Below, in pieces: positions 1 to 13,074 of a DNA stretch of 64,000 nt (position 1 is its first letter; each line of letters begins with the position of its first letter). A program made the translations under genes and the position numbers. Under the pieces are notes generated by a model. The model saw only the letters and a list, made by a program, of their open reading frames with translations, was not told the DNA's origin and ran no database searches. The stretch is from Hymenopus coronatus (lineage: Eukaryota; Arthropoda; Insecta; Mantodea; Hymenopodidae): assembly GCA_030762935.1 (NCBI GenBank), contig CM060882.1, forward strand, positions 23,441,001-23,505,000, read 5' to 3'.

Positions 1-365
1 TTAATGTGTGTACATGTCTGTTCAGTTTAAATTGACTTACATTCTTGACAATAATAATTGTAATAGAACAACTATACACTTTTAAAATGTTTTGCAACTT
101 AAAAAGTGGTCCACATGGAGCATTTTGAGAAGTTTGTATGACATGTATCCCCTATAACTCTTCAGTAATTGAACTAAGACATCTTACTTCTGCATTCACA
201 ACCTTATGCTTCACTCACTCTATTTGTCTGCTGCACATTAAAGCACTGGGATCACAATATTTGTGACCTGCTCTTCCTTTCTACATATTATGGGCTTGGG
301 TTCCAAGTGTTTAGCTTTCAAGGAATGCTTTTGCTTTTAAGTTGGATTTAATTTTCTAATATATT

Positions 366-1005
366 ACTTTCTCTACATGTACTATGTGCATAGTGTACAG
401 AGAAGTATTGTATTGCACCCAAACATTTGATACAGAGATTTCACCAGAAATACATGTTTTGGGACTCTCTGAATCTAAAAAAAAAAAAAAGCATTTTTAG
501 AAAAATAATATCCATGTGTGTGTTTGTGCGTCTGTGGACAGCATAGCTCAAAAATGAAAAGTCCATTAAATATTCAAGTTGATATTTAATTTCTTTATCT
601 TACAAAGATGCGACACGAAGACTTTCAAGAAGCATTATATTGCAACCAAAAATTTGATGTTGAAATTTCACTAGAAATGCTTGTATTGAGGCTGCCTTAA
701 AAAAAAAATCCTGAAAGAAAAAGGCTAGCCACACTTTAGATGGAAGATTTAGATAAGTTTGATTTCTCAAAAATGACTCCAAATTTTGATTAGCATTCTT
801 ATGCTTAAAATATTTATATGATTTGAATTTTCTGGAAATAGCCTCACAAGTCCCTTTCATTCAGGAGAAATTTTGTATAAAAAAAATTTAGACCTCATTA
901 AAACTCACAATTTAGTTAAAATAACTTATTTTATGACATCAGCCATTTCCGAGGTCTATTACTATTGGTTTGAATTTTTCAATATAAGTAGTATTGCTAT
1001 TCAGT
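366..1005 (+). repeat. REP1 copy 1 (3' truncated)
   Basis: Begins with the REP1 A-end: ACTTTCTCTA, a short spacer and TAGTGTACAGAGAAG. It then follows the shared order of motifs (TTTGATAC, TTTCACCAGAAATACATG, GTGTGTG tract, GCGACACGAAGA) and fades out before a SINE-like insert. No conserved reading frame. Confidence 0.75.
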
Positions 1006-1061
1006 TGTTTCTCATGATGTCATGGAAAGAACATGGAACTTCAAAGTTAGCATATAGGAAA

Positions 1062-1232
1062 TTCTGTCGTCTCTGTAGTCAAGGGGTAGCATGCTACCCT
1101 CTGGTTTGCATGGTCACAGGTTCAAACCCAGCAGAGGTCTACTGGCACAATTTCCCGGAGACTCTTGGTTCACTAGCCCAATGTTGAGAGGCCACGAGAG
1201 GGGTTACCTTATAATTTAATGACCCTGTATAA
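1062..1232 (+). repeat. tRNA-derived SINE-like element with a MITE-like tail
   Basis: Box A-like TAGTCAAGGGGTAGCATG near 1076 and box B GGTTCAAACCC at about 1120-1130 mark a tRNA-like head. The tail, TTACCTTATAATTTAATGACCCTG ending near 1230 before TATA, is nearly the same as the arm ends of the foldback element at 17129-17597. Confidence 0.6.
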
Positions 1233-1384
1233 TATAGAGATGCTATAGTCTGTTTATTATTTCTTGAAGGAGAACATGTTTTATCCTTTCTTTGAGCCTT
1301 AATTTAAATAGATTGCAATTAATAATTAATATTTTTCAACATCAAAAAAGATTCAATACAGATCAACACAAACACTTCAAAGAA

Positions 1385-2292
1385 AATTCTGATGTGTTGA
1401 GTTCACATGACATTCTCTATTCACTCTTCTACAAACTATTCTTACTAATGCTTTTCTTAACTGAGATAAACTCTCTTTATATGTTTCATTGTATGTATTA
1501 GATGAGTATAGCATGCTAAAGTGAGAGTTATATTTTTTAAAAGCTGATCACTAAATGATGTTTTATAATCCTATGCTGTTTACATAGTTTGAGAATTAAT
1601 TATTTGTACAGCACGTGTTGGATTTGCAACACTTTAAGTTTGAGTTGGAAACCATTGACAATGAAGCCCACATGGCCTCAAAACCGTTCTGATAAAACAA
1701 TACATAAGTGATACAAATCCAACTCACATATTCTATTCATATGTATCACTGTTCCAAAACACCCTTTCATGAAAACTATATTAATTATTTGTTTATTAAT
1801 GATGCTGTCAATTGCCAGGATCATATCAGTGTTCCCATAGTCATGAAAGTGAACAGCAATTTACCAATAGTTGCTATATAATACTTGAGAAAAGCTGAAG
1901 TATCTGAAAATCCATAGCACTAACAAAGAATACCTCAGAAATGCTTAACACCACAAAAAAAAATATTTTACATAAATTGCATGCTTTAACTAGGTCTACA
2001 GTTTTAATGTGGTAAGATTTTGTCATTTCGTAAAATTTACCAGTTAAAGAAAATCATTCAAAATGAAGAGGAAATCATAAACTATTTGCAGAAAATTGAA
2101 GTATACATTTAATTTCACATAAAAATATCTTAAACATATGGTATTTTAATCAATTGCAGGCAATTTTCTAAGATTTCACTTTTGTATTCAGGAAGTTCCA
2201 AAAGGTATATTTCTAGTGAAATCTCAGTATCAGAATTTTGAGTGGAAAAAATTACTTTCTCTGCTTATTATAGGTAAGCATTAGAGAAAGTA
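1385..2292 (-). repeat. REP1 copy 2
   Basis: B-end (TCTGATGTGTT..TTCACATGACATTCTCTA) on the left, A-end (TTAGAGAAAGTAAAAA) on the right, so minus orientation. About 1560-1850 does not match the other copies and may be a separate insert or diverged. Ends 183 bp before exon 1. Confidence 0.75.
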
Positions 2293-2474
2293 AAAAGTCC
2301 TAATACTGTGTTTTATTGAGAAAAAAAAATGTATACTACATACAGTATATTCTTCCTTTAGGATATCTCCCAGTCTGTATATAAATAAATCTGTGAATTG
2401 AATTATAATTTTTAATAGTAAACAGGAGTGATCACATTTCTCATAGAAATTTTGTCTTTTGTTTCTCTCCCCAG

Positions 2475-2686
2475 GAACGTCTCCTGCACAAGATAGTAAA
2501 AGGAAATTCATATGTGCAATTTGCAAGAGGCTGTTTGCAAATAATCAAAACCTCAAGATTCACATCAGAGATGTCCATGCTGCAACAGATGTCCCAGTCT
2601 ACTGCCTGTATTGCAGCAAACCATTTAAAAACCAGAACAGTTTACGTTGTCATATGTATAGCTTCCATTCCACTTTAAAACAATGA
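2475..2686 (+). CDS. Alternative 3'-terminal exon 1 of a BTB-zinc-finger (Broad-like) transcription factor gene
   Basis: This partial CDS encodes 69 complete residues and a stop. It begins after a strong acceptor (pyrimidine-rich tract, then CCAG at 2471-2474). The first two bases (GA) complete a codon begun upstream, so the intron is phase 1. Finger 1 has C13, C16, H29 and H34; finger 2 has C43, C46, H59 and H64. Both are C-x2-C-x12-H-x4-H and are joined by an 8-residue linker. The protein ends five residues after the last histidine. No good donor follows, so this is read as a last exon. By family knowledge such finger pairs bind DNA when spliced to an upstream BTB domain; which site is bound cannot be read here. 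The same architecture recurs at 15239, 37275 and 50617. A REP1 repeat ends about 180 bp upstream. Family assignment is solid; the name Broad is a guess. Confidence 0.85.
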
Positions 2687-2689
2687 AAC

Positions 2690-3870
2690 TTGTATTCCAT
2701 TTTCAAAGTACTGAAAGGCCTAAAATTTGCATATATACTTTAGGCTAACATGACTTTATTTACTTCATTTTACATTATTATTTTCTCTGCCTGTCATGTA
2801 TGGTAGGGATGTATTGATGCTATAAATACAAGCAAGCAACTTCAGAGGATACAGTACAAGATTTTAAGGGAATTTTACAAAAACATGTAATGGATGTGAG
2901 GAGATTTATTTTCCTCTACCCCCTCAAAAATAACATTCAAACTGTTATTAAAATGCTATTAATTTAAGATACCAGCATAGCCGATAAAATGCAGCTGTTG
3001 AATTTTTTGTAGAAAACCTTTAATATTTAACATGTTAATTTAAACTTTAAAGATAGCCTTAACATTTACTATAGGAAATAAAAAAAATATTGAAAACATA
3101 TTACCTCAGTATATGTACGATTTGTTGCCAGAACTGCAAGGGAGCAATCAGTTCAATCCAATATAGCAAGCATTTTTTTTTTTTTTTTTCTTGCTAAGAG
3201 ATTTGGTATGGAACACACTTAGCCTTGTGAGGTGTTTGTTGACAAATTGAAGTGCTACTTTTCTGAAAACTAGCAGCCTCCTCTGCCCATGATGTTCTGT
3301 AACAATAGACATAGAAGATGCAGTAGTTGTGTATTAAGCCAAGGGCCTCAGATTGTTATGCTAAGGAATTTTTTAATTCTAAAATATCAACATTATCAAA
3401 TAACTTTTTGTGGCCTTATCAATATACAAAACATTCATTGCTGTACTTTCAAAACTTCTCCTGGATTGAAGTTATACTTTGAAACATAAAACCTATTTCT
3501 ATAAACAGTTAAGTGTCTTGGTGTCTGTTTAGCAACAAATGTATTATGTTTAAATGTGTATATGTAAACATTTATTATATTTAACCGCAGGCAAATAGAA
3601 AAGTAAGCTGTCCATTGATACCTGATGAAACTGTAAGGTAAAGAAATTCTTGTGACTTAAAGGTGTTTCCATTGATTCACTTTTCGTTTAGAGCTTGTGT
3701 TCTGCATGTTCATAATAGTTTGCAACAAGTCCAGCAACATTGTATGTTCCAGATTTGTTACATTTCTTGTTCCTGGTATACAACTGATGATGTTGATCTG
3801 AACATGTTGCTTGTTGCTGCAAGGTAAACTAAAACTTAACAAAGTTCCAGAACTTGCGATTTTGCAGCTC
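2690..3870. other. Exon 1 downstream region, no gene seen
   Basis: Probable 3' UTR of exon 1 followed by AT-rich intron or spacer. It contains a poly-T run near 3174-3190. The short open frames here have no recognisable domain. Confidence 0.4.
3077..3082 (+). terminator. Candidate poly(A) signal for exon 1
   Basis: AATAAA about 390 bp after the exon 1 stop, in otherwise AT-rich sequence. It is the first canonical hexamer I noticed downstream. In AT-rich DNA the hexamer is common, so this is tentative. Confidence 0.3.
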
Positions 3871-3880
3871 AATCTTGCCA

Positions 3881-4128
3881 TAAGGCTGCACTGTGGCCGA
3901 GTGGTTAGACAACTTGCCTCTCACTTAGATGGCCCAGATTCGATCCCAGGTGACCGCATGTGAGATTTGTGGTGGGCAAAGTGGTTTAGGGGCAGGTTTT
4001 CTCCAGATTTTCCAGCTTCCCCCACCATTGCATTCCACCGGTGCTCCATCTTCATTCCATACATCATCAGTATCATCTCCTACGGTGCTATATGTATTAA
4101 AAGTGGGCATTAAATACTATCATAAAAA
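3881..4128 (+). repeat. tRNA-derived SINE, family A
   Basis: Box A GTGGCCGAGTGG and box B GATTCGATCCC near 3941, then a body (GTGAGATTTGTGGTGGGCAAAG) and a short A-tail at about 4122-4129. An 8-bp duplication AATCTTGC flanks it (3871-3878 and 4129-4136). Same family as 55248-55481. Confidence 0.8.
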
Positions 4129-4139
4129 AATCTTGCATT

Positions 4140-5245
4140 TACCACTTACAACTGCTTTCAAAATAGAATGATTTGTGTCCTTAATGAGGATTTTAGTAAC
4201 AGAATTGAAGAGGAAATCATGTTTGTGGAATAGAAAACTCAACAGAAAAGGGCATATTTGAATGATATTTTACCAGTTTTAGGAATAGATATCAGAGATA
4301 GGAAGAAAACAGCCATACCCTCAAATTTTAGTTCAACCAGGATATACTAAAGTGCAGAAACGTAAAGCATCTATAGGAATGGGAACAAGAGGCATGTAAG
4401 TGCCTAAGTGGTTATTTTTCGACCATCTGAATAAACTGCTAATTAATAGCAGTTATAGTATAAATGTAAGTAATGAGCAATAGGGGAAAGTGACTACCGG
4501 TTTGGAAAAAAAGGCATTAAATATTTGTTTTCACAACAGCATTTATTTGTACATGAAAGAGCATTCCTTAACTATTTTTGACATAGCTGTCACCATTGTT
4601 AGGGCATTTTTCATAATGAGGAATCAAATTTTTATGCCCTCTTCAAAGAAAGCTGCCACAAGTGAAGACAGCCAGTGCCGAACAACATGTTTTGCAGAAA
4701 ACATCACAAAGCATTCCTACCATCTGTTTTCATTCACTTCTACAATCAAACCATCAGTGACAACAGAAGGTTGCCCACTCTATGCTTCGACATCAACATT
4801 GGATCATCCATCATTGAATTGTCTAACCCACAACTGTAAACATAACATGATTTGGCTGTAATGGCATCAGTGGATAGACAGTGAGCCAGAGAATCTAGCG
4901 CACATGCATGGAACAGCGGTGGTGGTAGAACGAAATGATGCTTAGTTTCTGGACAAGCCTTATATACAAGCAGCAGACCAGTACATATAAAGTACATGTC
5001 CCAGACAAATGCCTCATACAGGTCACCAGTGGAAACACACCTTTGCACATTTGTATATTTCACTCAGTATCAGCTATTCGTGCACTCATTTGCCGACTGA
5101 TTCATTGACATTAAAGCAACCTTTGTGTTTAAGATGGAGTACAGAGATTGCCATTTGAAGCAAATATCCTAGAAATAAAATCCTTGACTTAGGAATTTAG
5201 TACCCATATAGAAAATTGTTGCCCCAACACTCAACAAGCAACTGC
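4140..5245. other. Unannotated intronic interval
   Basis: Open frames on both strands between 4490 and 5063 are unlike any family I know. Moderately GC-richer stretch 4640-5060; possibly an unrecognised element. Confidence 0.3.
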
Positions 5246-5247
5246 TT

Positions 5248-5975
5248 ACTTTCTCTACATGTCCTAAGTACATTGTGTATAGAGAAGGTATTAATTCAAA
5301 ATCTTCTCGGGCTTCTAGCCAGGTAAAAACTTGGTTTGACACCAACGTTTCGAAGTCCGTGCCCATGTCTCAGTCATCTTAAATACCAGGCCATAATATC
5401 ACGCGAACCAATCAGATGTTAGCTTCATTCCAGCTCTTATAAATACCAGTCTCCGCAAGCTCAATCCATCAGTTCACCCTGAAGACGAGGAAGATGCACT
5501 TCTTCGAAACGTTGGTGTCAAACCAAGTTTTTACCTGGCTAGAAGCCCGAGAACATTTTGAATTAATACGTCACCAGGAAAGCTTCAGTTCTTAATTTAG
5601 AGAAGGTATTGTATTGCACCCAAAAATTTGATACCAAGATTTCACCGGAAATACATGTTTTGGGTCCCCATGAAGCTTAAAAAAAAAAAAAAAAACATTT
5701 TTAGAAAGATGTCTGCACTTGTCTGTGTGTGTGTGTGTCTGTGGACAGCATCACTTAAAAACGAAAAAAACCATTAAATACCAAATTTCGTATTTCAGTT
5801 TGGTATCTTCCAAGTATGTGACTGAAAATGTTCAAGAAAATTCCCGTACCCCCAGCTACCCTTTACATGGAACATTTTTTGAAAATTATGATTTTCTCAA
5901 AAATGGGTCTAATTTTGATTAAAATACCTTATGTTTAAGGTATATTTATGACAAACAAAATGTATATACTGAACA
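5248..5975 (+). repeat. REP1 copy 3, split by a Penelope-like insertion
   Basis: A-end at 5248-5292, interrupted at 5293-5598, resumes at 5599 with the duplicated AGAGAAGGTATT, and is truncated near 5975. Carries a short (GT)n at about 5725. Confidence 0.8.
5293..5598 (+). mobile_element. Penelope-like palindromic element, copy a (306 bp)
   Basis: Inverted arms (AAAATCTTCTCGGGCTTCTA on the left, its complement on the right) enclose a unique middle with TATAAATA. The right side ends with a tail matching the outer tails of copies at 48360 and 54027. A 12-bp target duplication AGAGAAGGTATT (5281-5292, 5599-5610) proves insertion into REP1. The arms around GAAACGTTGGTG resemble pseudo-LTRs of Penelope-like elements; the family call is inference. 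Confidence 0.65.
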
Positions 5976-6010
5976 CTGCTTACTATCATTATTATTCTCA
6001 TATGTTTTCA

Positions 6011-6835
6011 AAAATTTGTTTTGTTCCATTCACATGACTTTCCCTAGCTGTTCTACAAACAAACTTTTCTTACAAAAACATATTCTTTTTTTTTTTTTTT
6101 TCTGCATCATGCTAATCAAGATAAATGTTAGCAGAAATTGTCTTATTACTTGCTTCCTTGTAAGTAGAAGGGAGATAAGGGAATATACTAGACTATAGCA
6201 ATAATCAAATATTTTAAAAACTATTACTATGTGAAACAATTGAAATTCAGTTCTCTTTTGTATTCACGGTATTCAATCAAAAAAGATGAAACAAAACATG
6301 GCTTCCCATTTGAGAAAAGTTTAAATAGTTTAAAATTGAAACCAATACTAAAGAATATCTCAAAAACAGTTAATGCTATGACATAAATTGTGTGTTTTAA
6401 TGAGATCTACATTTTTTCTGCAGTAAGTTTTTGTCTATGTCTTACTGTTTACGACTTATACAAAAGTCATCCAGAATGAAGAGGTCTTCAGGAGCTATCC
6501 TCAGATAATTCAAGATATACATTTTGTTTGTCATGAAATATCTTCAACATGTGACATTTTAATTAAAATCATTATGAGTCATTTTTGAGAAAATTAAAAT
6601 GTTTGCAAAGGGTAGTGGGGGTGGGGGGATTTTTCTTGAGAATCATCATGTCACATCCTTGGAAGATACTGAACTTAAATTGGTATGTAACCAACATTTT
6701 TCTAAAAGTGCATTTTTTGGATTCAGGGGGTCTCTAAACATATGTTTCTGCTGAAATCTCAATATCAAATTTTCAGGTGGAATACAATACCTTCTCTAAG
6801 TACTATGTACATTGCACATCATGCTGGAGAAAGTA
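6011..6835 (-). repeat. REP1 copy 4
   Basis: Minus-oriented, near full length, from TTGTTCCATTCACATGACTT to CTGGAGAAAGTAAAA. Lies tail-to-tail with copy 3. Confidence 0.8.
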
Positions 6836-6839
6836 AAAC

Positions 6840-8600
6840 CTTGAATGATTTTGGAGATTTTCATTAAATGTATATTTTCTTATTTCATGGCGATGCCACA
6901 AACTGTTCGGATACAGATTTGCAGATTATGAAAAGGGAACATAGCCGTAATCAGTCTAAACATAACACTGCACTGTTGTAATTTTCTATCCCATTCTTTT
7001 CAGTAAAGACAATTACAATTTTTAAATGTGTTGTAATTGCCATAATTTCTTTTATTTCAAAATCCCATACATTTTTCAACACTGGACTTTAACACAGTCA
7101 GTAAAAGGAAAGCAGAACTGCCAGGTCAAATCCAGAAGATGATAAGCATATCAATAACAGACATTGTATCAAATTTGAAAGTCGTCATTGTTCCAAAGCT
7201 CACATACAGAAGTAAATTAACAATAGAAATGTGATTAAAATGTATGTTTGAAATCGTGCAAATATGCAAAGATGCTTGTGACAGTGATGTGATTAAATTA
7301 AATCAAAAGAATTTGAGTCAGTTTTTTTAATGCAAACATTCACTTAGTAATTACTGGGACCGGTTTTGGGAACACTTGTTCCCATTTTCAACCCTTAATT
7401 CCGACTAAATCTTGCTTCGTTGGCGTCGTGAGGGTGGTGGTGCATCACTTGTGGAGGCATCTGGTGCTGGATCGATGAACTTTCAAAGGTTGCTGTATGG
7501 TGGTATATCAAAATTCATGATGTGGTTCTTTTTCTTCATGATATAGATCTTCTCTCAGACATCCAGTTCTGCATGTTTATAAGCTGATTTTAACAGTTTT
7601 ATGTTAGGTGATGTCCAAAAATGATGAGCAACTGCTGGTTTTCAACTCAACTCAAATGCTTTTGATTTAATTTAAAATGTATGTGTTATTGCTATGTCTG
7701 TCAAGTTGCATTTTAGAGTGTTCAACTAACCGGACTCTCTCTGATGCTTAATTTACTGTTTGTTGAATATTATCATTATATAAAACAAAAACACAGGATT
7801 TTTATAATGTACAAATGTCAAAATAGTGGAATATGTGATAAAAAGAAACAAACAAAATATAGGGATGCTTAACATAAATAAGTACAAATGTATGTCAGAA
7901 ACTGGTTTTGTCTCTGAATAAAATACAGAAGCACTTCAAAGCTAAAACATATGAAACACTATATTTTAAGCAGTAGACACAAACAATTTACTTCCTCGCC
8001 TGAGGCAGGGCCTAAGGCTCAAATCTAGTATTTTATATGTATTTTAGCTTGGTTTTCTTATTGTGTTCTCATGTTATTCTTCTATCATTTTTTGTTATTG
8101 CATGCATCATATAGTTATAGTGTGCTTAAAATGTCACTTGAATAGTGATTATAATCATTGAAGTAGATTTCCCATTAAACCATGATAGGATTTAGTAATA
8201 TAAGACAAAAAGTTGCTTATAGGCTCTATAACAAATGTGGCTTAGCATTTAAAAAACATAAGATACATAAAAAGGTTTAAAAGTGAATTGAGAAAAATAT
8301 TATGTCAAGATGTTTTTATTAGATAAAGTAAATAGAGCTAACTTTAATTATAATCTTTATTTAAGCTTTGCTTTACTGTTATGATATTTTATTGCACATA
8401 CATCATACAGTTATATATTGTTTTAATGTTGTAATTTTAGAGCAAGCAAATGAATTAGAACACTGGTTCCTAAACTTTTCCAGCTGATATCTCACTTAAT
8501 AAGTGCTGTATTTCCCTAACCACCATGGTTATTACATTTCCTCAAAAATGCTTATATTTGAGAATAATTTGGAATAAAACAACTTTGATTTGTTAAATTC
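6840..8600. other. AT-rich intron with one family-G repeat
   Basis: No gene seen. About 7250-7400 (GAATTTGAGTCAGTTTTTTT, TTAGTAATTACTGG, GTTCCCATTTTCAACCC) is a member of the family that recurs at 51235-51880. Confidence 0.4.
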
Positions 8601-8605
8601 AGATG

Positions 8606-9478
8606 ATTTTCTCTATCAGTATTGTTTATTAGTGTCTGTGCAAACTATTGTAATGAAAGTATTGTATTCCACCCAAAGTTTGATGTCGAGATTTCAATAT
8701 ATCTTGAGGTCCCCTGAGTCCAAAAAAAAAGAAAAGAAAAAAAAGCATTTTTTAGAAAAAGGTCCATGTGTGTGTTGCTTGATATTTATGTTTAGTATCT
8801 TCCAAGGAAGCGACACAAAGATTTTCAAGAAAATCCCCACACCAAAACTATCCTTACATGGAAAAATTTTGAAAATTGTTTTTCTCAAAAATGGTTCTAA
8901 CGATTTTGATTAAAATATTGTATGTTAAAGATGTTTACATCACAAATATAATGTATATTTTGAATTTTCTGGGAATAGCTTATGAAGAACCTCTTTATTC
9001 TGGATGAATTGTGCAAAATTTTGTATAATGTTAAACCGTAAGAGATAGACAAGAACTTACCAGACAAAAAATGGAGATTTTGTTAAAACATATAATTTAT
9101 GTCATATAGATTTTTCTTGTAGAATTGATAATTTTCAAGGTGTTCCTTGTTATGGGTTCCAATTTTAAACTTCCTAGTTTTCTCAAACAGGAAGCCACCT
9201 TTCATTTCACCTATCTTGTTTTACAGCTGGCCATGCAAAATGAATTGAACCTCAATTGTTTCTCATAGCAACCAACTTTTAAAAGATTTAACAATTGCTT
9301 TGCCTAGTATATTCCATTGTTTCCCTTCTATTTACAAGAAAGCAAGTAATAAGGCCAATTCTGCTAATGTTTATTTCAATTACCATGAAGTAAATACAAG
9401 AATATTTTGTAACAATAGTTTGTATATTGAACAGCTAGAGAAAGTTATGTGAATGGAACACATCAGAATAGGATCAAT
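8606..9478 (+). repeat. REP1 copy 5
   Basis: Full-length plus copy; ends GAGAAAGTTATGTGAATGGA followed by ACACATCAGA. A-end hairpin diverged. Confidence 0.75.
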
Positions 9479-9539
9479 CTACTTCATTTTAATTAAAATA
9501 TACCTTTGCCGAAATAATTACCATACATATTTTGTTACA

Positions 9540-9905
9540 CATACAAAGGGAATAGTGATGGTCAAATGTTTAATAATTGGGTGCTATGTGCTGGTCTTAA
9601 AATTCCATATTCTTTCAATGAAATGGTGAGAAACAGCTAAAAATTGGTAGTGCTTTAAAAAGAAGTGTTGAGAAATTTGAACCATTAATGTTGATTATGT
9701 TGACTTATACAACAAAAAAGATTATTTAGAATCAGTTGTGTGTTTTAAAGAGATCTTATTTTTTATGCAGTATGTTTCTGTCTAGTCCTTAACATTTTCC
9801 AGTTATACAAGATTATACAAAATTCCTTCTGAATGAAAACAGGCTAGAAAATCTAAGGTATACATTTTATTAGTATTGAAAGTATCTTGAATATATTGTA
9901 ATAAA
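9540..9905 (-). repeat. REP1 fragment 6a
   Basis: Diverged minus copy recognised by the ordered motifs GTGTGTTTTAAAGAGATCT, CAGTATGTTTCTGTCTA and GTATACATTTTATTAGT. Confidence 0.5.
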
Positions 9906-10345
9906 TGTCTTTGTTGACTCATCAATTGGTTACAAATAAAGTCTTTCAATTGTTGCTGCAAATGGTTCACTCAATGTGAGACAGTTGACAATTTAAGGCT
10001 GCACACCGTCCATGGCTCATGCCCCACAGCGCAATAACACTCCAGTCACTCACAACTCAATGTAATTCATAACACACACACAACTGCAATTCTTCCTTTT
10101 TAAAACGAGAAAATGACATCACAAACTTTCTGGAAACTTCTTGAAGGTACTTGAAATAGAGCTGGAAGAAACATCATGAATATCGGAAGAATTGTGATGT
10201 CATGTGTCACTTTCCGAAGTCTTTTGTTTTGGCACACTATGTTTACACATCCAACTGCAATGTTTCACATCCCAGCTCCACTGTTGCATACCACAGTGAA
10301 CATGAGAAAGGTTGCACACGCAGACAGCATTGTCACAATATCAAT
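9905..10345. repeat. Dispersed repeat family F, copy 1
   Basis: Shares a long ordered similarity with 34700-35115: CATGGCTCATGCCCCAC, AACACTCCAGTCACTCACAA, AACTGCAATTCTT and CCAGCTCCACTG. No protein similarity seen. Lies between REP1 pieces, perhaps inserted into one. Confidence 0.6.
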
Positions 10346-11058
10346 AGGGCCATTTTTGAGATAATTGAACATTTCAAAAAAAGTTTTTCCATGTAAAAAG
10401 CAGTTGGGGTTGCAGGGAATTTTCTTGAAAATCTTCATGTCACAGCTTTGGAAGATAGAAACTTATAAATACCAAGTTTGGTATTTATCCGACATTTCAT
10501 ATTTGAGTTTACAGACACACACACATGAACCTTTTTCTAAAAATCTGTGTTACATTCCATTCTCCACCTATTCTGCAACAAACTATTACAAAAGCTCTCT
10601 TTGCATGATCAGGAGTAAAAAAGAAAAAGAAAAAACAGTTTTCCCATTTGAGAAAAGTATGAGTATATGCAAACTTAAACCAATAAGAAGAAATAGCCTG
10701 GAAAAGGTTAACTACACAAAAATTGTATTTGACATTTGTATGCTTCAACAAGATATACAGTTTTTGTGGCATAAGATTTTGTCTATCCCTTATGGTTTTC
10801 AGTTATACAAAAATCATTTAGAATGAAGAGGACTTCAGGTGCCATTTCCAGAAAGTTCAAAATAAAATTGTTATATGTTTTTTTATGAAAATAGCTGTAA
10901 CATATGGTATCTTCAAATTATTAGAAATATATTTAGGAAAATCAAAATTTTGTTAAAATATTCCATGTAAAGGGGTGTATTTCTGATGAAATCTTGGTAT
11001 CAAATTTTTGGGTAGCATACAATGCTCACCCCTAGTTACTATACTTGGTAGAGAAAGT
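10345..11058 (-). repeat. REP1 copy 6b/c (rearranged)
   Basis: Two minus-oriented pieces joined near 10535: the first carries the (CA)n end region, the second runs to the A-end GTAGAGAAAGTAAAAA. Confidence 0.65.
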
Positions 11059-11797
11059 AAAAATCACAAGTTTATGTTGAAAATGATATGTTAACATTTT
11101 TTAATTAGAACTTATGTAGATGATATCACCTTACATTCATGGCTGTGAAAGTCACTTTTCAATTCCTGTTTTTGTTTCAGAAATATTTGCAGTGTAAGCT
11201 TTAGATCACTTATCCTGTATACTAAACTCAATTTATTTCATCCAACTACATTGGATACGTCAACGATTTCATAAATATATGCAGTATTTACAATCAATTT
11301 TCACCAATTTCAGTGCAATGATTTATCATAAAAGTTTTACAATATTTGTACATGCTAGTTTTAATGCAATGTATTCATTCACTTTAATCTCATACTTTAA
11401 AATACAATTAAAGGAACATGCCATAATATAATCTATTTACATTATACACAGAATTATTACATGTATTTTCCATATTTAAATGCCTGTATACTATAAAATG
11501 CTTTTTCAATTAGATAGTTTTTTTACTGAACAAACCAATGTGTTCTGTATATGAACTTGTTATTTATATGTTCTTTTTAAACATATTTCAACTTCAGCAA
11601 TTACTGTACAATGCATCAGAATTATTGTCAATATCTGGTTTTTGTAGACCAAGTTGTCTGTACCCTTTCTATAAATCAGTTACCAATCCCCCCCAAGTTT
11701 GGGAACCACTGTTAGAATATATTATGGCACATGATCAGAAACTGAGGTTATAAAGCCTGCAGCGAAACGAGTATATTTTATTTCATACAACCAATAC

Positions 11798-12169
11798 AAA
11801 GTGGTGCCATGGCCAAGTGGTTAAACCCTTTGCCTCCAACCTAGGCAGCCTGGGTTTGATCCCAAGCACCTGCATGTGGGACTTGTGGTGGACGAAGCGG
11901 TGTCTGGTGCCGGTTTTCTCCAAGTCCTCTGGTTTCCCCTGCCACTCATTCCACCAATTGCTCCATCATCACCTTTCCTATGATCCATTTCATTGCATTT
12001 CATATCATCCACTTCCTCATGTACGTGCCTGACTGTGGGCCGACCACACGTTCCAGGTTCACCATTCTGTGGTTTTGGCTCTGCGACAAGCTTCTGACTG
12101 CTAGGCATCCATTTGTAAGTCCTAGGGGTGTGTCAGTCCTAAATACAGGGAGAGTAAGTCAACTATGAA
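11798..12169 (+). repeat. tRNA-derived SINE, family B
   Basis: Box A ATGGCCAAGTGG at 11809, box B GGGTTTGATCCC at about 11851-11862, family-A-like body, then a separate 3' tail (CTTCTGACTGCTAGGCATCC and GGAGAGTAAGTCAACTATG). Exact 11-bp duplication ACAACCAATAC at 11787-11797 and 12170-12180. Confidence 0.85.
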
Positions 12170-12796
12170 ACAACCAATACGGCCACTTGATAGTACATAC
12201 ATTAGGTTATTCTGTCTTTGTGTGTTCACTCACATTGTCGTTAAGTGTTGCTCCTCCTAGGTGTTCCTTCAAGTGAGGAAAAATGTGAAAGTCACATGGA
12301 GCGAGATCTGGGCTGTAGGGAGGGTGATTGATGATATCCCAGTGAAACTGCTTCAACAGTGTGGTGGTCATCTGGGCTGTATGAGTTGTCATGAAGGAAG
12401 ATGAAACCCTCGGTGAGGAGTCCTGGCTTTTTCCTCCAGATTGCTTTACCCAATTGTGACTTGGTCTTGCAGTATTGGTAAGGGTGACTGTGTACTCTCT
12501 TTCCAAAAACTCCCATGCTAACTCAAAACATGGGTCATCACCTCCCTGACAGATTGCATCAGCTTTGTCTTTGGGATGTTTCCACTGCATTGATGGCCGC
12601 TTACTGCTGAGGGTATAGCGGTGGATCCATGTTTCATCACACATGACAATATGGTGAAAAAAAACTGTTCCCTTCTATGGAATGTTGCAGATTTGCATCC
12701 ATGTGCTTCTCCTTGTATTAGTTGGACAGATTTCATGGAACCCATCAGAAACAAACTTTCCAATACTGCAGAAAATCATGAACAATATGATGAATG

Positions 12797-12934
12797 TTAA
12801 TTTTAATTGTTTTCTCACAGAAATCATGCGTAGAACAAGAGTTGGATAGGAGAGTCAGACTGAAAAATTCAATTCAAAAACTCAAATTCCTGTCCTACTC
12901 ATGGTTTCTGTGAGAAAACAATTAAAATTATCAC
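12797..12934. repeat. Foldback hairpin inside the mariner relic
   Basis: TTTTAATTGTTTTCTCACAG at about 12800 is matched by CTGTGAGAAAACAATTAAAA at about 12913, giving arms of about 30 bp with one mismatch and a loop of about 75 bp. Confidence 0.7.
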
Positions 12935-13074
12935 AATTGTCCATAATAGTTGGTTTAAACTATGAATCCTGGGACTTAAAGTACTTACAACATTGTAAAT
13001 CACTATTGGGGTTGTCATCTCAAAATAATTTGAGATCACCTTGTATGGTTTAACGGGAAACATAGTAGTCAGTT

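Noticed and set aside
2281..2526. Minus-strand frame over exon 1
   Set aside because: Shadow of the zinc-finger exon and the adjoining REP1 end.
4746..5063. 105-codon minus-strand gene
   Set aside because: No domain, no conserved start context, and a competing frame on the other strand; left as unannotated.
10365..10826. 153-codon open frame as a gene
   Set aside because: It runs through a REP1 copy; other copies do not keep the frame and the product is low-complexity.
11798..12169. Overlapping open frames of 62-95 codons as genes
   Set aside because: All lie within the tRNA-derived SINE bounded by an exact target duplication.
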